From: Mesostigma viride
Lineage: Eukaryota; Streptophyta; Mesostigmatophyceae; Mesostigmatales; Mesostigmataceae
Assembly (NCBI GenBank): GCA_009746045.1
Contig: RPFO01000132.1
Span: 1,506,590 to 1,570,589, forward strand
Length of the DNA stretch: 64,000 nucleotides
Direction of reading: 5' to 3'
The notes under the pieces were generated by a model. That model made no database searches and was not told the origin of the DNA. It saw nothing but the letters and a program-made list of their open reading frames with translations. Each line of letters opens with the position of its first letter. Positions within the stretch are counted from its first letter, which is position 1. Below, piece after piece: positions 56,031 through 64,000 of this stretch. Both the position numbers and the translations under genes were made by a program.

Positions 56031-56914
56031 CTACTCAATGAAAAAACCAGCAGGAACATCTGCCACGTCGTCAGCCAGTGGCTCGCCGTCCATGGTGAAG
56101 TGCGCCTCAGGTTTCTTGGACTTGTTCTCCGCCTTCTTGGACCAGCAGCGATCCTCAGTGTGGCCGGTACGGTGGCAGTGCTTGCAGGTCAGCACTTTCC
56201 CACCCTTGGTGAGGAAGACTGATTCGTCGATAGTACCCGCACAGTGGGGGCAGGCAGCAGTATGATACACTGGTGCACTGGAATCTGAGCTGCCAGCTTG
56301 GGCCGCGCGGTGCACACGCAGATGGTCGTCCACTTTCAGGACGGCGGTCTTGTAGTCTTTCCACGTCAAGTCGGGGGAAGGTTGTACGCCGCCAGGACGG
56401 GGCCATACTGGGCAGGAAGTCTGCGGCGGTGTGATGTCACCAGGATAGAATCATGGAGTTTAATGTTGCTTAATTTATTATATTCCAGGTACTTTCGTTC
56501 GGTGAGATTGATATTTGCAGGAACAGAATCCATGGGAATCTGCTCAGCTGACAGCAGTTTCTCAAGTGTCGCGGCCTGATGGGTGGATGTCGTTTCGTCA
56601 TGTCCATAGACGTCAACCAGGACGGTCCACGCCTCGTGCATATACTTGTTGGGGGCCGTAGCGGCATGCAGTAGCGCGTTGCCGTCGAGGCCAGCAATCA
56701 GGGCAGCGTAGCCAATTTTTTGCTGCTTTACCACGATCGGATCCTTTCCAGCTAGTACATCTGAATATCCAAGGGCGTCGAATTGCCCTTCCGCCTTGAT
56801 TCGGAATCCGGTGAATTTCTTGGGGTCGCTCCCATCGAAGTTGAGATTCTTGAGAGCACTAAGAACGCTGCTCTCCTTGACTTCTCGTGCCACAGCTGGC
56901 GCACCTCCCGACAT
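56031..56914 (-). pseudogene. copia-type Gag of the gag-only element
   Basis: The frame from 56914 starts MSGGAPAVAREVKESSVLSA; LNFDGSDPKKFTGFRIKAEG, ALLHAATAPNKYMHEAWTVL and VDVYG fit the UBN2-type Gag of copia elements. A frame change near 56370 leads to LTWKDYKTAVLKVDDHLRVH and a zinc knuckle CKHCHRTGHTEDRC, ending at 56031. A further minus frame in the leader (57260-56859; LFQFPEESCPDYLARANLLF) is of unknown meaning. Confidence 0.7.
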
Positions 56915-57463
56915 GTTCTTGATTGCGTTGGAGATTTGTAATGTGAAGTAAAGTGTGATTTAATCTCTCCAGAGATACTGCGTTGTTGTCGAGCAGATCC
57001 TGTAGATTTCTGATTGAAAAGTCTGGAAGTTCGCTGAAACACACACAGTTGAAAAATTCTTGTCGAATGCCACGCAGGAGCCAGCGGCAGTAGGCAGATT
57101 CAGGAAACACGCCCGGGAAGATGTCTTCAACTTGGGCAAAAAGCAGATTTGCTCTTGCGAGGTAGTCTGGGCAAGATTCTTCGGGAAATTGAAAAAGCTC
57201 AATTCCAGATCTCAGGTTGCGGTCGTTGGGAATTGGAAAATATGGGTTCATAGGCATCACTCGCTACTCGATACCATGTCAGAAACCGGGGCTCGGAGGA
57301 AAGATCTTTTGCCTGTTATGAACCAGATATTGCACAAGTGTATGGAAAAGACTTCTTGTATTAAAATACGTTTTCTATTCCCACTATTACAGTTGGATGG
57401 AGACTAGGGACGACGAACAACTGCGAAAGCTGAGAGCGAATGATGATTGTATTACAATAATAC

Positions 57464-58908
57464 AATGAGAGAGCAATGGAAGCTGAGAGCTCAGAATGGA
57501 ACGTCTGGGCAAACTCGGGTGCTGTGGCACTCCCCAGTGCTACGCCTATATGCCTATGGCGGTGCTACCTGCAGCACACGACCAGTGGACAACTGTACAC
57601 TGCAATGCCATGCGACCACGTCACTAGCATCAACTACACTCGGCCCGTCAGAACCGGATAACCCGGGTCTGGCGGGTCGAGCTAGTCTAGGCACAGTCTG
57701 GCACTAACCGCACATCGGTCCACATGACACCTCAGTACCGTACACCCTGCCGTACTGTACTGAGGTGTCCCGCTCAGCCGCGGTAGGCAATACGCGGCGC
57801 GCAGGCCGGAAATCCGTGTGTCAGCCTAAGCATCTCATCTAACTCCCATTATGTTTTCCTTTCAGGTTGAAGGCTAGCGACTTCAAGCCTGACCCTGCCC
57901 AGCTAGGAGACTGACTCCAAGCTGACTGAGGTGCTGAGCAACTGACACCCATACTGCAACATCTGGACTGAAAAAGATGGGCCCCAGAACTCGTGCAATA
58001 CTTGTGATGGCATCACGTTTAGCTCAACATGCCCGGGGAGTTCCTCCTCCTCGCGAGCTCACAAGGGAGATAGCTATGCCTGTCTGCCTATCCAGGGAGT
58101 GCATCACCAGCCAAGAGAGCCATTGTAAAAAAATGCCAAGGTAACCGTTTAAGAGGTTCCATGTTGTTCCATCATCATCGCCCACTCAGAGAAAAATACC
58201 CAGCCAGGCTGGGTCAACTGAGCTCAGGTTACCTGCAACCTGAGGAGTGACAGTGGACAGGTTTATTGCACCCTGCACTGTCCATGTTGTACCTGCACAA
58301 CATGTGAGGACCAGCCACCCCTGCCCTGCACAGAGGGGGCTGAAGTCCGAGTGACAGGTGACAGGACTATGACATCCTGGACCTGGCCACGTTGCACCTG
58401 CACAACGTGGGAGACCAGCCACCCCTGCCCTGCACATGGGTGACTGAAGTCCTGGTGACAGGTGACAGGAATATTTCATCCTGCACCTGTGCTGAGCACG
58501 TTGTACTAGACAACATGACAGCACCCATGCCTTACTGCCACTGAACAGTAAGGCCAGGTGGCCCAGGATATCCACAGTGAACTGGGGTCCTGGGTAACCA
58601 CCTGTCAAGGGAGCTTTGACCCTCCACTTGAATGGGGGCACCTGAGCCACTGAGCTCAAGGCCAATCCACCAAGGCATACGCCCTAGTGAATAAAGGTGT
58701 GAGATACATCCCATGCCCACCTATGAAGGTGTGCATAACGAAATTCCATGGTGTTGAGAAAATCAAAACAGATTTTATTGGGCATAGGGCACGCAGATGT
58801 ATGAAAAACAGACTCCAACCAACCCCCTTGCTGGAAGCCACAACCTACCCCTTGGACCTGCCCAAGGGGTACTGGGTGACCTAGGCGGCCCTGGTGAACA
58901 GGACCCTG
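57464..58908. other. Sequence between LTR elements; includes a tandem duplication
   Basis: No coding frame with recognisable domains. 58265-58475 holds two copies of about 118 bp (ttgtacctgcacaacatgtg / ttgcacctgcacaacgtggg; gaccagccacccctgccctg). The right part probably belongs to the 3' end or LTR of the copia-like element to the right, but no LTR boundary could be set. Confidence 0.45.
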
Positions 58909-60697
58909 CTAGGCGTCCCCCCTATGGGGCAGGGTTGCCTGCTTGCCATAGGGGTTCATCAAGTGGTACAACAGCTGGTATTGTTCAGCTGCCTGCTGAG
59001 GCACTTTAGTGAGTGCATCAGCAGCGTTGTGTTTGTCCTCCACGTGACGGGTGGACTCCCAGTAGGTGGACTCCTGTTTCAGGACCACCCAGTCAAGATC
59101 AGTGTGGACAGCATAGGGGTTAGCAAGGAAACTGAGGACTGACTGACTGTCAGTGAGCAAGTGTGCCACCACCCCAGCATTGCTGCCTGCTTGCATCTGC
59201 AACCAAACCAGCACATGATTCAAGTACCTGGCATGAAGCACTGCTGACACCACTGCCCTGCACTCAGCAGCATTGCTGCTGACAGCCTTGCGTCTATGCA
59301 ACCGGCTGTACCATGAAATGAGAGACAAGGGTGCATCATCATTCTGCACAAAATACAAGCCTGACTCCCTTGCCTGCAACTTGGTAATCTGCCTGGACTC
59401 CATGGAACTATCCATCATAGCTTGGATGTGAATGGTTTTGTGGAGATCCAAGGAGTGCAAGATAAGGGGAGGGCCTTCCTGGAGAGTTTTGGTGATGGCT
59501 TTGTGACCTACTTGCATCAAGACATCATCATCAACTCTGCTAACCACAGCCAGGTGAGGTGCACACGTTGAGCACAACCACCCCAGCTTGCCTCTAATGG
59601 TAGGACAGGCTCCAGGTTTGATTTTTGTTTGCAAAACCTCCAAGCAGCTGTGCATGTAATCATTGGGAGAGTAGAGTGCACACACCCACTGGTTTTGATG
59701 CTGCTGGAGTTGTAACATTGTGCCACAAAATTTTATGGCAGTGGTGCCCAGCTCTACTTGCTTGCCAATCTCAAAATGCTGTGACACTTGTTGAATAAAA
59801 TCATCCACAGCACGCCTTGGCCCAGCAATCAGCTGATCATCCCCATGCCACACAAAGGTGAGAATGCCATGAGGGTGTGGGACCACAAAGAAGCAAGGGT
59901 CTATGTCATCATATCTAGCCCCTAGCTTTTCAAACACAGCCTGAGCTGACATCCTGAAAATGCGAGGAGCTGATTGCAGCCCTTCAACACCTATGTTAGC
60001 TTTCAGGTACTGCTGAGGGATGTGTTTTGCCCAAACTCTGGGAGTGGAGACTACATACACCTGACCATGCCACACTTGTTGTGCTATCTCAGGTGAGCCT
60101 TTCAGGAAAGCCCTTTTAATGTCTGTAGCCTTACATACATAGTCATCCCCATCATTGAGATGACCCACAAAGACAGACAGCAAGATTTTTAGGGATGTTT
60201 GCTGAATGCCTGGCGTGTACAACTCTGCCTCTGTCAGATCAGTGGTGCCCTTGAACTCTGTCACACAAGGTCTAGCATGAAAATGACTGACCCATCTGCT
60301 GCTGGCTTATGTTTACACACAAACTTCAGGCGCAAGTGCTTGCACCCTGCAGGCTTTTTGTCAATAGGTGTGACAGGGGAGTATGAGAAGGACTAAGAGG
60401 ATCTGGCACTACCCATTCTTCCCTGGCCTTGTTAAAGGCCTCCACCCATTTTAGGAATCCTATGTGTGTGCGACAGTCTTGCTCTATCTGTTCATAAGAA
60501 AGAGGAGACATTTTAGCCACATCATGCTTGCCCAATCCAAATGAGTTGGGATGAAGTTTTTGGTTGTGAACCAAGTCTGCCACACAGGGTTCTTGCCCTG
60601 GGGCATACTTGGGTGTAGCAAATTTTACAGAAGCAATGTTGGTGTTAAGAAGTTTTTCAAGAGAAATTTTGAAATGATTCAGATCAACACCACCCAT
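58909..60697 (-). pseudogene. copia-like reverse transcriptase and RNase H
   Basis: The first frame (60697-60326) has the RT lead-in FLKWVEAFNKAREEWVVPD. A frameshift near 60360 joins it to KPAGCKHLRLKFVCKHKPAA and then the long frame 60264-58909 (451 codons): CKATDIKRAFLKGSPEIAQQ (first catalytic Asp), LTFVWHGDDQLIAGP (GDD in place of the usual YVDD), and RNase H with AMMDSSMESRQI, SSNAAECRAVV, LLTDSQSVL and EDKHNAADALTK. One indel is the only obvious damage. Confidence 0.85.
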
Positions 60698-61377
60698 GTC
60701 CTGGATGGATAGTCTATCACTGGAGATGAGACACCAGGGTAACAGAGAAAAGGATCCCCCAATAAAGCATTCCCTTTATAACCTTCCAAGACCTGAAAAG
60801 GAGTGGGGATACCGAGTATAGTCAACATGACCTGACCTAATACCTTGAGGGATGACTGCCCTGAGAAATCAGCCACATGGTGCCAGGGTGAAGGTTCCAA
60901 AGGCAAATGGGGCACAGCCAGGGCACTGATAATGCTGACCTGGGCTTGTGTGTCCACTGCAACCATAAATGGGCTATTGTCATTCTGCCCAACCTTCCCC
61001 ACCTTAGCTGATCCTGCAGCAGTTTGAGCTTTGGCTCTATGAGCTGCTTGTAAAATGCGAACAGCGTCTGCTAGGCTGCGTTTGGAAGGTGCAGCTAGTG
61101 GCTGAGCTATGTTCACACTTGAAGAGGTGATAGGTTGCTGATCACCTGTTTTGCCAATGTGACCCTCTGCTGCAGGGGGCCAAGCCTGCAGTGACTGCCT
61201 GCAATCATCAAGGGTGACCTGGGTGTCACAGTGGGTGTGGCTCTCACACTCACCAGTGGGTGTTCCAAACAACCACTCACTGGGCAACGCTGGGATGCCA
61301 GGCAACTGTACAGGGCTGTCGGCCAACAGCTCTTCCTCCTCTGCCACGTCTGACACAGTTGGAAAATACAATTTCAT
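60679..61377 (-). CDS. copia-like aspartic protease ORF, downstream of integrase
   Basis: 232 codons starting at the ATGA overlap with the Gag-IN stop (61374-61377), suggesting termination-reinitiation. The N-terminal 130 residues are of unknown character. Then PFMVAVDTQAQVSIISALAV, LPLEPSPWHHVADFSGQSSL and GNALLGDPFL follow: the D-T/S-G flap and ILG motifs of retropepsins, except that the active-site Gly is Gln (DTQA). That change makes activity doubtful unless compensated. Confidence 0.7.
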   Translation of the reverse strand: MKLYFPTVSDVAEEEELLADSPVQLPGIPALPSEWLFGTPTGECESHTHCDTQVTLDDCRQSLQAWPPAAEGHIGKTGDQQPITSSSVNIAQPLAAPSKRSLADAVRILQAAHRAKAQTAAGSAKVGKVGQNDNSPFMVAVDTQAQVSIISALAVPHLPLEPSPWHHVADFSGQSSLKVLGQVMLTILGIPTPFQVLEGYKGNALLGDPFLCYPGVSSPVIDYPSRTWVVLI

Positions 61378-62649
61378 CCTGTGAGGTGAACACCTGTGAA
61401 TTTTCCCGTGTCATTGTGTTTAACTAACACTGTCCTGCCAGTGGTGTTAAACTTTAGGATGGTGGCTGGCCCATGCCAGGTACCCACCTTGCCTAGTCCC
61501 GACTCCTTGTAGAATAGGACCTGATCCCCTTCTCTGAAGGTGGGACGTGGATGCTTTGCATCCTTGACAGCTAACCTGCTAGCTGTCTGTGCTCGCTGTG
61601 CGTTGTATAGGGCTAGTACCTCAGGTGGATAAATGCCTGCATGCAATCCATCTGGTGTAATGACCACCCCTTGTGGGGTTTTCATGAGTGGCCTCCTGTT
61701 GAGGACTTGGCACAACCTGGTGGACCACAGAGCTCTGTCAGCATATGACCCACTGTCAGCCAGCAGATTGCCATCTTCTTTGGCTACAAGGGTTTTAATG
61801 GACCTGATGGCCCTTTCAATAATGCCTTGCCTCTCATGATCTTCTAGCCCAGCCAGATCAATAGCCTCACACCCTGGTTCATTGGCAAGACACGTGAACT
61901 GCTGATCCAGTAACAATGCCTCCACAGGGTAGTACCTGGCCTGAGCAATCAAGAGAGCCCTGAGCAACTGTGTCTTGTCCATTCCAGGTAATGGTTCAAT
62001 GGTTGTGTACCTTGACCATGCATCTTTAAGTGCCAAGTAAGATTGTCCTTTGATATGAAAGACATCTCCTACCACCCTGCCCTTGCTCTTAGGTGGGGTA
62101 GCTACATGCCACTTAGGGGGTTTGGGTGCATTGAACTGACAATGCTGGCAGTGGGATCTGACCACCTGGCATGCACGTCTGAGTGCTGCCCCCCCTATTG
62201 CTGCTGCCACCACCTCTGCACTCACTTCATGCCCATAAAGGAAATGCAACTGCAAAGCAAGCTCCTGAAAACTGATCTGAGCATCCTCTGCTGGGGACAC
62301 TCTGCACACCTTGGGAACCATAGATGTGAAGGTTGGTTTAGAGACATAATCTTCTGAAACCAGCTGTAGCACCTTTCCAGAACTGCTCACTGCTCTGACA
62401 GTGGGGCATGCAGATGAAAGAGGTGAAGCAGGCACACTCAAGCCAGCATGAGAGGGAGACTCACACTTCTTGCCGTAAGGAGGCCGCTTGCAGTCCTTGG
62501 GGTCACCGTGGGGCGGCCCGTGGCACTTGTGGCACAGGACGTCCAAATGCCCCAGCTCGTCCACGTTCTTGCGGCAGGTGGGCCGCAGGTGGTACTTCAT
62601 GCCACAGCGGGTGCACCGCTGAGAAGACTTGTCCTCCTTGTCCTGCTTC

Positions 62650-62717
<68 letters not shown>

Positions 62718-63965
62718 GCTGTTGCTGTTGTTGTTGTTGTTGCTGGAGCTGCCCCCCTTGGAGGGAGACTGCCCCTTACCCTTGCCCTTGCCCCAGCCCC
62801 TGCCCTTGCCCTTGCCCTTGCCCTTGCCCTTGCCCTTGCCCTTAAACATTTGTCCCAGCAGGGACTTGACTTCTGCCATAGTGACAGGTCTCTTGCTCCT
62901 GTCTTCCCTCTCCCTATCCTCCTCCTCCCTCTCTTCCCCCCTGACCCTCTTTACAGAGGTGCCCATGGCCCCCTGGCTAAGGGGAGCCAAGGCCAGCTTG
63001 ATATAATCCAATGCCTCCTTCATGTCCTCCCAGTACTTTGCCATTCCTGTGGCAAGCATAGCGTAGGTGTTTTTGTCAAGTTTGAGTTTCTCAAGGAAGG
63101 AACGCAGCAAGAACTTGTGATCTAGCTGCTGGACATCAGGACGTGCTTTGATGGCTAGCTCATATTTCTTTGTCTCAGCCACATAGTCCACTGATGTGAC
63201 CCTGTATTCCTCTACCCACCTGAATGCCCCATAGATGTCCACAGATGAGGGGGTGGAGAGGAGGTCAGTTAGCTCCTTCATGAAAGCCTCCCAAACTGCC
63301 CTAGCCTGCGTGTCCTGCCACTTGGGATACCTACGCTGGAAGACAAGAATGAGATTCTGAATCTGAGAAGAGGACTGATGGTAGAAATCCCCCTGCATGA
63401 GAGATCCAAACCAATTCTTGACATTCAGTTCCTCCCTAGCCAGCTGCAGAGAGAGAAGTGCATGATTCCCCTGCTCCCTAGTATACCCCTCAGGCAGCCC
63501 CCTGACATTAATCCTATCCACAGGACGGTTTTCATTGTAAGTGGGCAACCTAGAGGGGGATGCAGGGGGAGAGGGAGAAGATGGTGTTGCTGCTGCAGCA
63601 TTCACAGGAGAGACCTGCTGAGAGGGAAGTGCTACTTGAGTGAGCTGAGCAGGATGGGCAAACATGGGCTGTGTAGGAGGGTTAGACAACATAGGGGTGG
63701 GCTGGGTGGGGGTGTGAGTGTGTGTCACTTCCCGCCTCCTGCTGCGGGCCTCCTCCCAATCATGGAAGGTGGGAGAGAGGGACACTTCATCGTCAGTAGG
63801 GTTAGTAAGATCATGATGCAACCAGGTAGGCAGAGTTAGCCACCTACCCGCCCCCTCAGGATGGCGTTGTGCAGGAGCTCCAGCAAACGCACCAGACGCA
63901 CCCTGCTGCCCTGCACCCTCCTCCCTGAGAGGAGAGCCTGCAGGGCAGGCAGCAGGTCGTCGCAC
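61374..63965 (-). CDS. copia-like Gag-integrase polyprotein
   Basis: 863 codons; the true start is probably beyond 63965 or at an internal ATG, since the frame opens with a non-ATG codon near the window end. Gag: RPVDRINVRGLPEGYTREQG, WEAFMKELTDLLSTPSSVD, a KGKGKG tract, about 28 Asn in a row, then zinc motifs CTRCGMKYHLRPTC and CHKCHGPPHGDPKDC. Integrase: LHFLYGHEVSAE ... CQVVRSHCQHC (zinc), VVGDVFHIKG (D), ALLLDQQFTC (D), ERQGIIERAIRS (E), and a C-terminal FREGDQVLFYKESGLGKVGT. Uninterrupted. Confidence 0.85.
62648..62748. repeat. (GTT)n microsatellite encoding poly-Asn
   Basis: About 100 bp of gtt/ttg units within the Gag frame (AAC/AAT on the minus strand), with two gct interruptions. 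The Cys- and Leu/Val-rich plus-strand frames here are artefacts. Next to it, 62776-62841 is a (cttgcc)n repeat encoding Lys-Gly. Confidence 0.95.
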
Positions 63966-64000
63966 ACCCTGCGTGTGCCCGCTTGGAGGTTGGGCAGGCC

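Larger units (their letters stand above)
55257..57463 (-). mobile_element. Gag-only LTR element (minus strand)
   Basis: A 97-bp terminal sequence, tgtcagaaaccggggctcgg... to aaaatacgttt, is at 55257-55353 and 57277-57373, nearly identical. On the minus strand TGGTATCGAGTAGCGAGT follows the right copy directly, an initiator-Met-type primer-binding site, so the right copy is the 5' LTR. Only gag is encoded. The outer right LTR edge (possibly the ttgtattacaataataca at 57463) and a target duplication are not resolved. Confidence 0.65.
58909..64000 (-). mobile_element. Ty1/copia-like element with order Gag-IN-PR-RT-RH (runs off window)
   Basis: Minus strand: Gag+IN (63965-61374), PR (61377-60679), RT/RNase H (60697-58909). 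The RT is copia-type, but the protease comes after the integrase rather than before it. The 5' end lies beyond 64000 and the 3' LTR was not identified. Confidence 0.82.

Noticed and set aside
62408..63125. Poly-Cys, poly-Leu and poly-Val plus-strand frames
   Set aside because: Antisense of the poly-Asn and Lys-Gly tracts of the copia-like Gag.

Overview
This is a repeat-rich eukaryotic nuclear window, not a prokaryotic one: coding blocks are split by GT-AG introns, and minisatellites and retrotransposons dominate. The only convincing host gene encodes helicase-associated (HA) domain repeats. Together with Ty3/gypsy, Ty1/copia, DIRS, LINE, hAT and TTAA-target elements and a piece of a nucleocytoplasmic large DNA virus (NCLDV), this fits a unicellular alga. 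A green alga is my best guess; the species cannot be told from the sequence.

Region 1 (1-22.6 kb). Three exons of the HA-domain gene lie at 1130-1251, 3282-3423 and 22260-22352 and join in phase. Intron 1 carries a G-rich minisatellite. Intron 2, about 18.8 kb, holds a minus-strand DIRS-type tyrosine-recombinase retrotransposon with PAT-like split direct repeats (5231-20545). The DIRS is cut in two. Its 3' half (end of RT, RNase H, recombinase) is at 5.2-8.28 kb and its 5' half (gag-like, start of RT) at 18.1-20.5 kb. Between them is about 9.8 kb of NCLDV-like DNA: an A32-type packaging ATPase C-terminus, a major capsid protein C-terminus, the AEP domain of a primase, and several unknown genes. 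Two 896-bp inverted arms carrying the same 250-aa gene cut into the ATPase and capsid genes. A TTAA-target element sits in one arm (TTAA duplicated) and a hAT element in another viral gene (8-bp duplication); in both cases the viral reading frame is restored if the element is removed. So the viral DNA resided in a host nucleus long enough to be hit by host transposons.

Region 2 (22.9-39.1 kb). A five-level nest: an old reverse LINE, cut by a forward LINE fragment, cut by a TTAA element, cut by a complete 12.1-kb Ty3/gypsy chromovirus (5-bp target duplication ACTTG), whose chromodomain is cut by a second TTAA element carrying a PHD-finger ORF. The gypsy element has an extra 382-aa ORF after its integrase.

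Region 3 (39.1-50.8 kb). LINE-A copies with target duplications, and LINE-B inserted in a second hAT. LINE-B is itself cut by LINE-A, by a third TTAA element and by an unclassified TIR element. A short minus-strand ORF follows, preceded by a 170-bp tandem repeat.

Region 4 (50.8-64 kb). A DIRS end fragment is followed by a second Ty3/gypsy-like element with a separate RNase H1 N-terminal/viroplasmin ORF upstream of gag. It breaks off after the protease at a gag-only LTR element. Last is a minus-strand Ty1/copia-like element running off the window, with the unusual order Gag-integrase-protease-RT-RNase H.

Nearly all element protein genes have frameshifts or stops. Intact ones include the DIRS recombinase, the right copy of the arm gene, the gypsy ORF3, the viroplasmin ORF and the copia Gag-IN ORF.
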